Of a stretch of 64,000 bases of DNA, positions 45,333 to 57,060 are shown in pieces. Both the position numbers and the translations under genes were made by a program. The notes under the pieces are model-generated. The model was not told the DNA's origin. It worked only from the letters and a program-made list of their open reading frames with translations, and made no database searches. Numbering within the stretch: the first letter of the stretch is position 1; each line of letters opens with the position of its first letter. Source of the stretch: Adenophora triphylla var. japonica (taxonomy: Eukaryota; Streptophyta; Magnoliopsida; Asterales; Campanulaceae); the NCBI GenBank assembly GCA_022495995.1, contig JAFEMH010001298.1:186001-250000 (forward strand), written 5' to 3'.

Positions 45333-46290
45333 ATGAATGAGCCACCAAAGTATGCTTATCCTTATCCTGCCCAAGGTTCGATCTTCATCACCTTTCCTTG
45401 CTATTTCTTCTTCTTCTACTTCTTTCTAGCTATTTGTTTTGGAGTAAGTTTTAGGAAAAATCTGTTTCTTCGTAAATTATAAAAAATCCACTTTCATCCT
45501 TAAAAATATGAGTTTAGATCTTAAAACATCGAGTTTAAGCTAGAAAATAAAATAGTGAGTTTAGGTCTTAAAACGGTGAGTTTAAGCTTTAAAACACTGA
45601 GGCGATATATTTAAAAATAAGATTTTTTTATAACTTATGGAGAAACAGGTTTTTTCCAAATTTTTCTGTTTTTTTTTTTTTTTTTTTTTTTTTTTTTGTT
45701 TTTTTTTGAGTTTTGGTTTCGGAATTGGAAGAACAATATGAATTATGCGGGACAAAAATTACTCTTCTAATTATTATATAAAAAAAAGTATAATTTTTAT
45801 ATCCTAAACAAGTCTGAAGATTTTATTTTTTCTGAATTCACTGAGTAGGTTACTACCAAGGGCCACCAGTAATGGCGCCTGCGCCCCAGTATTATGCTGC
45901 TCCACCACCAAGAAGGGAGGCTGGTTTTCTTGAAGGATGGTATGCCTTTTTCTTTTTTAATATATTTCAACAACTTGAACATTTGGGTTGATTAATGATT
46001 AAAGTGTTAGAGATATTATTCCTAATGAAAATTGACGAATCTTGTCTATAATATATAAAGATCTTGGGCCACTCCTTTTGACACCAATTGATTTTAATAA
46101 GATGGAATCTCAGACTTTAAGATAAAGTATGCTTATTTATTTCCTTAAAGTTTTTGTTTATAATATGATTGAATATATTAATGAGGTTTTGATTCTATGT
46201 TATGTTTTACTATGTAGTCTTGCAGCACTGTGTTGTTGCTGCCTACTTGATGAGTGTTGCTGTGATCCCTCCATCATCTTCTTCAGCTGA
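45333..46290 (+). CDS. CYSTM family small cysteine-rich membrane protein
   Basis: Three exons, 45333-45375, 45849-45939 and 46218-46290, all with GT-AG borders, give 68 residues. The first two thirds are Pro/Tyr/Gln-rich (MNEPPKYAYPYPAQ, then YYQGPPVMAPAP). After REAGFLEG comes the cysteine-rich transmembrane module CLAALCCCCLLDECCCDPS, ending IIFFS. Such proteins are tail-anchored or lipid-anchored at the plasma membrane and have been linked to stress tolerance in plants and yeast. I could not assign a specific orthologue. A CATAAATACC box at 45225-45234 is about 100 bp before the start. The exon structure and length fit the family. Intron 1 contains a long T run (45670-45697). Confidence 0.92.
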
Positions 46291-47096
46291 TCGATTCCAT
46301 TAATCCGATTATTTTCGCTTAATTAGAAATAATTATGTAGTGATCAATAAAAAATCAGCATTCGATCGATCATCTGTATGCATATATATCTATATATATA
46401 TACATATATATATATATGATGTTTGTACTAATTTAATTTAGAACAAAATGATCAACTGTTGATTTTTATTGTTAGTTTTTTTGTGTCTTTTCTAAGTTTA
46501 TTTCTTTATGTTTGTCTTTTTTTTTTTTTACCTTGTCACTCTCTTTATTTCTTCATCTTTTACCATTAGCTTAACATATTCTTATTCTATAAAAATGTGA
46601 CATTTATTTTGTGAATAATTAATCATCATTGAGATTAATAATAATAATAAAAAAAGATGTTTGGGAAATTTGCGTCAATTTTGGATAAGAACAACACAAA
46701 CACGTATTGAAGTTTCTTGAAAGTGGAAGATGATGCAAGAATATTGTATTTGCTGTATTTAGTTGGTATTTTGCAAGTCAAATTTTGGGTCCCTTCTAAT
46801 AACTGCTATTGTTTGGAGCTAAGTAGTCATGATTCATGAATATATGTAGCGTCTGACTGCATAACAACAGTTAAATGTTGATCGTTGGATTTATTTTTTA
46901 AGATATAATTATCTTTTGACATCTCCCGTGGTGGTAAGGCCATCCAAATGCAGATCATTGGCTCTTTTCTTGTGGAGAAGATCATCTTTTGATCCTACTT
47001 TGACTAATAAAGGCTATCCAAACTATTATGCAGTCTAGACTGCGCTCCAAATTCATTGGCTTGGCTTGAACATATGAGGAAATGTTAATTCATACT
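46291..47096. other. 3' flank of the CYSTM gene and intergenic DNA
   Basis: A possible poly(A) signal ATCAATAAAAAATC is at about 46343-46356. TA dinucleotides repeat at 46380-46417. No further gene is seen. Confidence 0.5.
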
Positions 47097-47745
47097 CACT
47101 TCTTTCGCCCTATAAATAAATGTCTATTCTTTATATAATAATTATAAAAAAGACATCCATCTATCGTATAAAAAAAAGGTTTATTACAAAAAACTCACTT
47201 AAAAAGATGGTATTTACAAAAAAAAAATATGTAAGATGGAAAATTACAAAAAAATACTTTTTTTTACAAATTTTTTTTTTTTGTTTTTGAAAAAAAAATT
47301 GGATTTTTTTTATCAGTTTTGATCAACAACTGATAATTTCAGTTATCAGTTTGGTCAACAACTGATAATTTCAATTATCAGTTGTTGAAATAACTGATAA
47401 CTAAAATTATCAGTTGTTGAAGAGTAATTTGTGCTTCAAACAACTGATAATTTCAGTTATCAGTTGTTTAATTATCAGTTGTTTGACAACTGAAATTATC
47501 AGTTTTGGTCAACAACTGATAATTTCAGTTATCAGTTTTGGTCAACAAAAAAAATTACAAAAAAAAAGTTTTTTTTAAAAAATTTTGAACTTAATTGTTT
47601 TTTTTTATAATTTTCATCATTCTAATCATTCTAAAGTAGTTTTTTGTAAATGCCTCATATCTAAAAAAAACCGGCTTTTCTCTTCATGGCAAGAAAAAAA
47701 AAAAGACATTTATTTTGGACAGACGGGAACGGAGCAATATTCTTT
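47097..47745. mobile_element. MITE interrupted by an ACTGATAA foldback
   Basis: Outer parts TTTCGCCCTATAAATAAATG and CATTTATTTTGGACAGACGG pair as degenerate MITE ends. Inside, 47175-47660 is a separate foldback. AACTGATAATTTCAGTTATC and its complement occur about ten times (47320-47540), bordered by TTACAAAAAA and CTAAAGTAGTTTTTTGTAA segments that mirror one another. Confidence 0.6.
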
Positions 47746-48084
47746 TGGACTTCTAGTCTTTGAAGTTAACATAATTTCTGGGTTTATGTGGTCTTTAATG
47801 GGAACTAGAGGTCATCAATTAATTAAAAAAAAAAAAAAAAAAAAAAAAGGTAAATTGGGACATAGTCATGTCAGCAGCCAAACAAGCTCATAACTCAACA
47901 ATCACATATTCATATACCACTCAAAGAAATTCCATAACTTTATTTGGGAGCTCTTTTAAACAAATGGAAATCTGAGCAAATTCTCCCAATTACAGTCCAC
48001 ACTTAAAAGATACAAACCACACAAATACCCTTTATTTATATACATCAACACCATCAAATTCAGTCACACACACACACATACCAT
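47746..48084 (-). other. 3' flank of the GRDP gene
   Basis: Contains a poly(A) run (47826-47848) and sequence downstream of the GRDP stop codon. TTTATTTATA at 48031 could hold the minus-strand poly(A) signal region. No gene is seen. Confidence 0.45.
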
Positions 48085-51000
48085 TTAGACCACCACGGCT
48101 TGGTTCACCTGCACAGCTACTTGACCTCCGGCCCCATTTCCACCGGCCAAAATATTCCCACATCCACCAGAACCTCCACATCCACCGGAGCCACCACATC
48201 CACCACTCTTCAATGTATTTCCACATCCACCAGAACCACCACAACCACCGGAGCCACCACATCCACCACTCTTCAATGTATTTCCACATCCACCTGAACC
48301 ACCACAACCACCGGAGCCACCACAACCACCGCTTTTCAATGTATTCCCACATCCACCTCCACCTCCACACCCACCGGAGCCACCACATCCACCACTCTTC
48401 AATGTATTTCCACACCCACCACCTCCACAACCACCAGAACCGCCGCACCCTCCACACCCACCACATCCACCACTCTCCAATTGGTTTCCACATCCACCAC
48501 CACCACAACCTCCGCCACATCCACCACTCTTTACCGGAACCACCATGTTCCCTTTAGCAACTGCCATTTTCACATTCTGATCATTGGCATCTACTTCTTT
48601 CTCCGCAGAACCAGCTAAGTGGGTTGTCTTTGCTGCTTCATAACCATTTGTTTCTTCAATCAAAGGGTCACTCGCCTTCAAGCTTTCACCATTATATTTG
48701 AGACCTTCATATCCCTCCTTTCTCAATGTATGAGAAATTATAAAAGCCAAAGTTATGCCGGGTAAGGCAAGCCATTCTTCTTGCACCTATTTGTTGGGGA
48801 AAATGGTAAAATATAATAGTCAACGGAGGCAGATGATGAAGCCTTTGTAATTATGGACCACAAATCTAAAGTACCTTGAAAAGACCAGTTTTTAAGTCAA
48901 TCAGGGCAACGGCTTTGCCATATGGATTCTCTGGAGAGAACTCAACGGCGGTCATGAAATCATCTTCATGTCTATGCTTTTCACCGTGCTTGGCTTGAAA
49001 TTCCAGCTTCCTACCCGGAACCAATTTCACCTATAGCCATATTATACGGAGTAATCAATTAGTATCAGCCTCTTGGCAATTGTCAGGGGAAGGCTCTAGC
49101 AAATGGTTCCCTCTCCCAACCCCCGCAAGGCGGGGAGCGCTTGGCGCACCGGGGTTTGCCCAGTAGTGGCAGTAAAAGTGCCTAGTGATAGATATTGATA
49201 CAAGCTTAAATGTGATTATGCCCAAACTGGTCGTTATATAGTCGAGCACTTGCTCGAACTATGTGCTCACCACAATCTTGCTGTAAGGAACAAATTGACA
49301 TGAACAATCTTTGAGGTCATTGAAGTCATATTAGGAGTATTAGTACAAAAAAAATGAAGTGATGTTAGTTTGCACCAAATATCAACATAATATTCTAAGA
49401 TAATAACCCATAACTGATCCCCACCCAGAAGGGGGCCTCGACACATCTATCCGTACACCAAAATATCGTAGAATTTCATTATGAAACAAACTGAAAAGGT
49501 TAGTGAAGCTTACCATTCGATGACCAGTGAGCTCAAGGTGGCCATCATTGACACTCTCTTTCTTAAGCTTTAGAGACCATTGAGAATCTACCAAAGACCA
49601 CTCCGTCCCTAAATACTGAGCGAGATTACACGTTTCACCAGATTTTGTAATGCCAATTACCTCTTTCCTCATCATTTTGCCATCTATACCCTTTGCGTTT
49701 CTAGATTCCCTGAATCACATAGCAGAAATACTGATACTTGCAACATGTAAAAAACGTAATACTAAGGCATACAATGGTTATATGTCTAGCAAGGATATAC
49801 TGTTCTTAAAACATGCCATTATTCATAAATATGAAGATACCTCATCTGGAGGCTGATGACCTCATTGCCAGTTTCGTCAATAACACGAGTCCAACTCTTA
49901 GCAAACTGCTTTATTCCAGGGAGTGGAAAGAAGCAAGAACTTTTTGAGAATGGACGTGAGCGAACCATCTTGAGCACACGCGGAGCCCGAACTGGAACAG
50001 TAAATGAGGCTGCTACACGAAGACTGATAGACTGGAAGCCAACAGTGCCAGAATTAGGAGCCAACTCCAACCATTTGTCAACAGAGAGTTTAGATACAGG
50101 GGCAAGGAATTCTTCAAGGGAAATAAAAGATGAAGCTAGGATTTTGGATGGCTTTAATATGGGTAAGTTGGAAGGAGGTTGAAAGACGAGTTCGAAAAAG
50201 AGATATCCAGTCGGTTGGCACTGGAACAAAGCAACTTGTTTCTGCTCAGATTCGGAAAGGATGCTGAGTCTCCTTTTGACATTAAAGATAGAATCCTGTG
50301 GTGTCTTACTGAATAAGACAGAGACACTTCCTTTATATGCCTCTGGCAGGTTTTTGATTTCGACAAACTCCAAAAGGACCTGCCAAATGTTCGATTGTTA
50401 ATTTCGGTATAAATTATTGTGAGCCCATCTTGTAGTAAGAAAATATGCAGCATACTCTAAGTTGCAACCAAAGCAAGTCAAGTGGTTAGAGTGCATTAGA
50501 GAGAGAAACAAATTCTAATACACTATCGGAGACATGATAAATATACCAAGTGCTGTAAATTCAGGTTATTGATTAATACAAGACTTGAGTCCTTGAGAAT
50601 ATGAACTCGCACATGATAACTTTCAACAACCTAATATTTGGTGAAACCGGTGAGCAATTAAAACCAAAATATCTGGACTCTAATTTTTTTTTAAAACAAT
50701 ATTATTGAGGTGAAATAGGAGAAGATGTTTGGCATAGACTTAAATTCATGTTGGGTGCAATGAATAAGTGCATCTAACGTTTTGCATGATCATCTGTAAG
50801 ATTTGTGAAGAAGAATCTATTATACAACAACCAGACCTACTTTACCATCTGGTCACCAAAGATTGGCGAAGGCAATACCTCAAACCTTTGGTAACATCAT
50901 TTCATAGCATTCAAGTACAGTAGAACCAATATGAGCTTGGTTGGGTGGTCAAACATGGGAGGAGTCATATTACGCTTCTAACTCCTGGGGAGTGTACATA

Positions 51001-53390
51001 AGATAAGGGATCTACATAACAATGTGGTTCACAAGAGATCACATGCATAGAATAAGGGATCCTAAATAACAATTAGTTCCCTCCCAAAACAAGAGAAAGT
51101 ATAAATAAAATGAATATGGAGAGAAGAAAAAAGAATCAAGTTCTAAAAAGGTGCTCAGGAACTACCTCCACCATCGTCGTCTCAGGAAGATCCATAATTT
51201 TTTCATACCCATTGGATGGATTAATCTTCTTGATCACTGCGCTAGAGGTGAAAGAAGTAGTTGTAAGAGGAGATGGGGCAGCACCTCTGTACATTGCCCC
51301 TGCCCTCCAATATCTAGAACCAAATGTCTCCTCCCATTGCTTTGTAGTTTCAGAAAATCCAGTATCCAGCTTCTTCCCTTTTGCTCGGTCAGAATCTGTG
51401 TCATCATGCTGCAAAACCTTACCAATCAATTTTACAAGGTCATTACAGTATGAAACAGGATTCAATTGGTGAGAATGCCAGATCAGGTCGATATCATATG
51501 TTGGAACACACAACCGTTTTAGAGATCTTTCACTGTTTCTCCTGATTAGATGCAAAAACCCCTTATACCTGGCTACTGCTCCTTCCAGGAGGAGATCGTC
51601 GTCGTTCTTATGAGGTCTTGAGACCTGTCAACTGTACAAGTTAGGAAATGCAACAAGAATTTTTTTTCTCATAATCTACTTTATAAGGAGAATCAATCTT
51701 CATCCAACATGGATAGAGAATGGCTACATGAAGAAAGTAACCAAATTATTGAAGTTTAGAAAGATAAGGTAACCTGATTTATCACTGTGTAGTGCGACAA
51801 AAAGAAGCCATATGACAATAATGAGCTACAATCAGAAAACTATGGTATTCTACTCTTTCAGTAATGAGCTTTACTTTCAAGAGCGGCAAGCTCACAAAAA
51901 GGCAGGAATTTTATATATATGAACCAGCATCAAGGAAATAATACTGTTATTTTATTTATTTTTTCATTTTCTGACGCTGAATTTAACAAGGGTTCACATT
52001 TCTGAACCGGAACTTCAAATTAGCAAATGCTATTCCACTGCAAATACTCTATAGAACCAAATCTTGGGCCAGACTCCAGACATCATATTTACTTTCTTGT
52101 TTTCCTCCTTCAAACACAGTTATAATTAGAACAAAACTAAGATTCATTGGTGTCTTATACTGCTATAGATAAACCAAGTAGTAATGTAAGTATCATAATT
52201 ACCTGATAAAAGAAAGGGGCTTGCCTTTCGACAGCCAACACAAGATTGTATTTAGTGTGCTTTTCAGCTCCACAAGGACTTTCAGAGATGTCATTGGAGA
52301 AAGCTTTTGTCAAGTCAAGGTCATAGGGCTCTTCTGGGTACAATTTGTTCCATATCTCTTCTGTTTGCCTACTTGAAATACCTTGAAAGGAAGATACAAC
52401 GTTCTTGTTGTCAAGAATCCTACCATAAAATTCTTCGCAATCAGATTTGTACCTAACCTGAAAAACATCAAGAACCAAACAACGTCATTCCACCAAACTA
52501 GAATCTATCAGATGTGATGCTAAACAAGATCCCTTTCAGCCCAGAAGAATACCGGATTGAGCCTGTGACAGTGCCAAACCCATTCACAGTCAAGAGGAAC
52601 TACCAAAGGTCCTTCTGAGACCTGAGCCTCGGAGTTTCTAGCAAGCAGGGGAAGCCAGCAAGCATTGTACCTGTCATTGCATCCTCAAGATTGTTAAGTC
52701 AAGATAAACAGAATTCCCAAACTATTATTTCAAAAAATATTTCCTATGACCATCCACCTTAACTTGAAATTGCAATGTGCATATCAAGCAAAAGCTTTAA
52801 CGTCCAATGAAAGATGCTAAGATTAAATCCACCATTGTTTGTTCCTTCTTGTTACAAAACTCAAGTTTCTTTTGCTAACCTCAAGGAGACGCATAGTCCC
52901 TCAATCCCCCAAAAAAGTGTCACTTCCTTTTTTTTTGTTTGTCTAAGAAGAAGACTCGTACTTGTGAAATAAGAGTACAAACTTAACCTAAAATTCCTAT
53001 TAAAATCCGGTATCTTGAAGGAAATATTTAAATTTGCTTTGCGTATAAGAATAAGAGGGTAATTTAAGAGCTGAAGAAAAGTGATTAAAAAGTTTGACTT
53101 ATCAAATGTGACACTTTTTCTGAGATGGAGGGAGTAATATCCATATTGTAAAATCAAATTCGGGAATAACACAAACACTACAATTACACTAGTTATCAAA
53201 CAGTCAAACAAAATTTATATGACTTGATTTACCTATAGATGGCCCTGTGTAAAGCAAGGCCTTCATAAAGCCAGCGGTTACGATCAACAGCGGCAAGGAA
53301 TTGCAGCTGGCGCTTGGCAACGGCCAAAAGGTCTTCACTTATCACAATGTTTTGTGCTTCATTCCACTCCAACTCATGTTCCTTCGCCAT
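48085..53390 (-). CDS. GRDP: Glycine-rich domain protein (DUF1399 family)
   Basis: Eight coding exons on the minus strand: 53390-53233, 52670-52553, 52457-52203, 51624-51166, 50379-49841, 49709-49514, 49030-48875 and 48786-48085. All borders are GT-AG and phases match. They total 2583 bases, 860 residues. The N-terminal half is the DUF1399 region with two copies of a W-H-x-H-x-L-N-P motif (PLDCEWVWHCHRLNP, about residue 80; IDLIWHSHQLNP, about 222). A middle part follows that is probably beta-rich (NLPEAYKGSVSVLFSKT). The C-terminus from about 714 is Gly/Cys-rich, with 21-residue repeats containing GCGNTLKSGGCGGSGGCGG. Family members in Arabidopsis act in growth and abiotic-stress responses and may bind RNA; which paralogue this is cannot be told. 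A 5' UTR intron is likely (about 53835-53414). No frame defect. Confidence 0.93.
48190..48480 (-). repeat. 63-bp coding minisatellite in GRDP
   Basis: The motif CTTCAATGTATTTCCACA (plus strand) recurs every 63 bp at about 48209, 48272, 48335 and 48398. It marks four near-identical 21-residue Gly/Cys repeats plus a diverged fifth at 48470-48490. Confidence 0.9.
52896..53134. mobile_element. Stowaway-like MITE in GRDP intron 1
   Basis: The left end GTCCCTCAATCCCCCAAAAA and the reverse complement of the right end, CTCCCTCCATCTCAGAAAAA, are inverted, both followed by AGTGTCAC. TA flanks at 52894-52895 and 53135-53136. It lies wholly within the first coding intron. Confidence 0.8.
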
Positions 53391-54054
53391 ACCAAATTCC
53401 TACCTAGAATGAACTCCCTTACTTGCAGCCCTAATTATTAAATAAATCATCAATTAAGAAAAAATCAATTTTATAAGAACTGACATACATTAACAGCTTA
53501 CAAAATTACAAATTCAACTAAACCAAATATACAAAATCTAAAAATGACAGAAACCATTTCAAAGTTCAAAGCGGGATATTATAAGCTTAGTGAAAACCAA
53601 GTAAAATTTAACATAAGTCAATCAACGAATTCGATAAAAATTAGAAAACAATCAGATTAGAGATAATTTATCACAAATCGGTAAAAGGTAATAACAGATA
53701 AACACAATTTTCAAAGAATTAATAGAGCAAGATCAGTAATTCCCAAAGTAAATCGGAAAGTGATCCTAACCGGAACCGGAACCGGAAAAAGAGAGAAATC
53801 ACGAACAAAGACGGTGACGGAGAGAGAACGATACCGGTGATGGAGTAGACGATTGGCTCTGGCTTTTGACGCTTTGTTTTTGCTTTGAAATTTCTCAGAA
53901 CGATCGTGACAGACAGGTTTTATACTAGTTCGTTGGTTGTATGAAGCTATGTCTGGACAGGGGTATTTATGTAAATTCATCCTCCCTCCCCAAGGGGCAA
54001 AGTTTTTGCACAGGGAAATTAAGAAAAATGACGTAGGAAAAGAGAAAAAGTGTA
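53391..54054 (-). promoter_or_regulatory. 5' UTR, UTR intron and promoter region of GRDP
   Basis: On the minus strand, CACCGGTATCG at about 53840-53830 is a likely donor and TTCATTCTAGGTAGG near 53414-53404 a likely acceptor, giving a leader intron of about 420 bp. AACCGGAACCGGAACCGG-like repeats at 53768-53785 lie in it. No TATA box was identified with confidence. Confidence 0.45.
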
Positions 54055-54150
54055 CTTCCTCCGTCCCAATAATTAGTTCATCATTTTTGGCTCGACACGT
54101 AAATTAAGGATAGAGAAAATGTTGTGAGTGTAAGGGGGTTTTTGTTTTTT
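54055..54150. mobile_element. Half Stowaway MITE
   Basis: The left terminus CTTCCTCCGTCCCAATAATT after TA is followed by AAATGTTGTGAGTGTAAG, but no matching right end was found nearby. It is cut off after about 100 bp. Confidence 0.6.
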
Positions 54151-54503
54151 TTTAAGTGATAAGTGCTGAAATCTGATTTCAGTTCTGAAAATGGCTGAAT
54201 GATTAAGAGGCAAAGAATCCGAAAACCGACTCGAATTGGATAAGTTGTTTGATTTTCTATCTAAATTCATTTTTAAAGCTTGATTAAAAAAATTAAAAAA
54301 AAACGTAAATGCGGTATGAAACAAGAAATGCTTTAAAAAAAATTAACCAAAACCAAATATGAAACAGTGGCTTTCAGAGGCTTTTCAGAGACAATTCAGC
54401 AATATTTTAACCACTTAAAATTAAGAGGACTTTAAGAGACTAACAAGCCTTATTTCAAAAAAAAAAACAAACACACTTATTTCTCTAATCCTCTTAATGA
54501 ATA

Positions 54504-54789
54504 CTCCCTCCGTCCCAGCCGAGTGTACATTATTTCTCTTTTGGTCTGTCTCAGCCGAGTGTGAACTGTCCAAAATGGAAGGGAATCTTCACTATTTACC
54601 TCACTCATTCTCTCTCCTATTTTACTTTTACACTCACAACATTCTCTCTCCTAACTATTCCTTCCACTCATTCTCTTTCCTATTTTACTTTTACACTCAC
54701 AACATTCTCTCTCCACTTTTTCTTTCTCTTACTTTTTCTTAATCGGTGTACCCAACATTTTGGTTCACACTAGGCTGGGACGGAGGGAG
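54504..54789. mobile_element. Stowaway MITE
   Basis: Ends CTCCCTCCGTCCCAGCCGAG and AGGCTGGGACGGAGGGAG, flanked by TA at 54502-54503 and 54790-54791. The left arm repeats CAGCCGAGTGT twice, as the 20.6-kb MITE repeats its inner motif. The unit TCACTCATTCTCTCTCCTA occurs in it. Confidence 0.92.
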
Positions 54790-54840
54790 TAAGTGCTAAG
54801 AGGCAAACAAGGCTGAAAATACAAAAACAAACGCCCCCTA

Positions 54841-55033
54841 ATAGTAAAATAGGAAAGAGAATGAGTGGAGGAAATAGTAAATTTAAAAAGTGTTGTGAGT
54901 GTAATAGTGAAATAGGAGAGAGAAGAAGTGGAGGAAATAGTAAAGATCCTTTGCCAAAAAAAGAAAGGTGAAGCTTCTAACGAGATGTCATTTTGGGTAA
55001 AAAAATGAAGTTATTAATGGGACGGGGGAGTAT
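54841..55033. mobile_element. Right half of a Stowaway MITE
   Basis: Reverse-oriented MITE interior (GTGTTGTGAGTGTAATAGTG, AGTAAAGATCCTTTGCC, GTGAAGCTTCTAACGAGATG) ends at GGGACGGGGGAGTA. It resembles the MITE at 34.1 kb in reverse complement. Its left terminus is missing. Confidence 0.65.
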
Positions 55034-55240
55034 AGTGAAATAAATGTTGTGAATATGAAAAGTGATCTATGAAAGAGAAAGTGGGGTAGGAAATAGTTAG
55101 TGAATATTTATTGTGAGTATGACAAGTGGGTCCCACAAATAAATAAGTAATAAAAAATTCATTTTTGGATTGTGCCCCTTCATATTCAAATGGGACGCCA
55201 AAAGGAAATTTATGCCCCTTCGGGCGGGAGGGAAGGAGTA
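55034..55240. mobile_element. MITE fragment related to the 7.9-kb MITE
   Basis: In reverse complement, the segment up to 55240 reads like the 7941-8250 MITE (GGCATAAATTTCCTTTTGGCG, then GGCACAATCC). It ends in GGGCGGGAGGGAAGGAGTA and has no left terminus. Confidence 0.6.
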
Positions 55241-55242
55241 TA

Positions 55243-55519
55243 CTCCCTCCGTCCCACAATACTTGACACACTTTTCCATTTTGGGCGTCCCACTGATAAG
55301 TCACACTTCCTAAAATGGCAAAGAATCTTTACTATTCCCTCCACTCATTCTCTCTCCTACATTATTTTAATACTCACAACACCATTATAATTTACTATTC
55401 TCTCCACTCATTCTCTCTCCTACTTAACTATCTACACTCACAACACATCAACCTTTTTACTTTTTCCTTAATTCCCGTGCGGAACAGTAACTGTGTCAAG
55501 TATTACGGGACGGAGGGAG
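55243..55519. mobile_element. Stowaway MITE
   Basis: Ends CTCCCTCCGTCCCACAATAC and GTATTACGGGACGGAGGGAG, with TA on both sides. ACTTGACACA near the left pairs with TGTGTCAAGT near the right. It abuts the preceding fragment directly. Confidence 0.92.
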
Positions 55520-56025
55520 TATGTTAAAATATGATTTTGGTGCTCACAAATTTCATCAAAAACTTGGCTTTGAGTCCTTAACTTTAAAAAATTTCAAATA
55601 AGTCCACAAATGATATTTGTTGCTAACTAACTAAGGTTCCAAAATTGAATTACTAAATCACCCCTTCCAGACGTAGCTTCATAAAAACCAACGTACTAAA
55701 AAACGTGTTCTCTACATTAGAAGTTTCAAAGCAAAAACAAAGGAAGGCGTCAAAAGCATGAGCCAAAACACTTTCTGTTATCGAAAAGGAGGAGATGACA
55801 TCATATGCCTGGTGGTTAGATTACTTTTTTCTTGACGTACGTTTTTCCTATTTAGAGGATGAGAATTCCATTCTCCTTTTATGTTTCTTGTTATCGCTAT
55901 GTAACTGAAAGTGGTTACATAATGCCCATAAATTTTAAAACAGTATCATAATATTTAACAAGTTTCTTCTCTCTCATGATGTATTATTCTGTAATATATT
56001 GCATCACATGACAGTGTATAACACT
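55520..56025. other. Intergenic stretch
   Basis: No gene or repeat is recognised between the MITE cluster and the gypsy-3 LTR. Confidence 0.5.
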
Positions 56026-56918
56026 TGATGAGCCCGGATCTACCGACCGGCTCGCGCCGGTCTCAGTCCAAGGAACCAGCTGACGTGGCGCCTTAAACCG
56101 CCGGGAAGACCATGGACGAGATAGGCCCTTGTGAGGTCAAGACCGCGTCCCTCCCCTCGCATTAATCCTATCAAAGACCTGAAGGATCCCGACCGCTATA
56201 TTCGTGCCCGCACGACTCGTGACTGCTGGGTCCGTGCCCGCAGATTGTATGTCCGCGGGGACCTATGCCCGCAGAGGCGTGACCGCATCAACCGTGCTCG
56301 CGTCATATACCTTTAACCGCGGCCACAATGTTGACCGCGCACATGCCCGTTCCCGATTAATGTCAAGCCTTACCGAGCAAGTTAGCTGCATCGGCTCGAC
56401 AGCCACTTCGCCGCTCCCCATCAAGCATTCAATGCAGGCTCGCCAGCGCCTACTATTCCATTTAATGCTCCAAGCTTCTGGCCACACTGGCTCATGTCCC
56501 TTTCAGCCATGTCCCCCCGGATACCAATGTTCCCTCCTCGACAGACCAATTAAATGCGGACACGTGTATGGGTCAAATACCAAAGTGCCCCCTGTAATTC
56601 GATCTCATTGCTTACCTCAACAAGCACCATTGCATTGCCTATAAATAGAAGGCCTTTACCCTCGGGGCAAGGTAAGTTCCAAATATATGGAGTAAGCCCT
56701 ATTACTCTTAAAACCCTACACACACACACTCCAAGGTATTCATAGCCTTATTATCTCGAGATTCTTACTCTCACACTCGAGGGCCCGAGTTGGAGTAACA
56801 TCCAACTTCGACCTTAACTGGCTTCTTTGTGTTGTGATCTAGGTACCAACAAACCACTTAAATATCCTAGCCAGATATTCTCGAGCCGCTCCTGACCCTG
56901 AACAGCTTGGCGTCATCA
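56026..56918 (+). repeat. 5' LTR of gypsy-3
   Basis: From TGATGAGCCCGG to GCGTCATCA, 893 bp. TATAAATAGA at 56640-56649 and the shared box TACTCTCACACTCGAGGGCC at 56766-56785. The LTR is GC-rich upstream of the TATA box. Its end GCGTCATCA is the same as in gypsy-2. Confidence 0.85.
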
Positions 56919-56919
56919 G

Positions 56920-56937
56920 TGGTTCCATTGCACGGAA
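56920..56937 (+). other. Primer-binding site of gypsy-3
   Basis: TGGTTCCATTGCACGGAA, one base after the LTR; differs from gypsy-1 and gypsy-2 at two positions. Confidence 0.8.
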
Positions 56938-57060
56938 TTCAAAACAAGCTTAATCTTTTCTTTATTTACTTCCCGTGTATTTTGTTTTCAAGGCACCTCT
57001 CGTGTCCTAAACAAAACGAGTGCGAAAGGCTCTTCTTTTCCATCATCTTTTCACGGAATA

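Noticed and set aside
48032..48557. Trp-rich and His-rich frames overlapping the GRDP tail
   Set aside because: They are other frames of the same 63-bp coding repeat, whose real frame is fixed by splice phase and family match.
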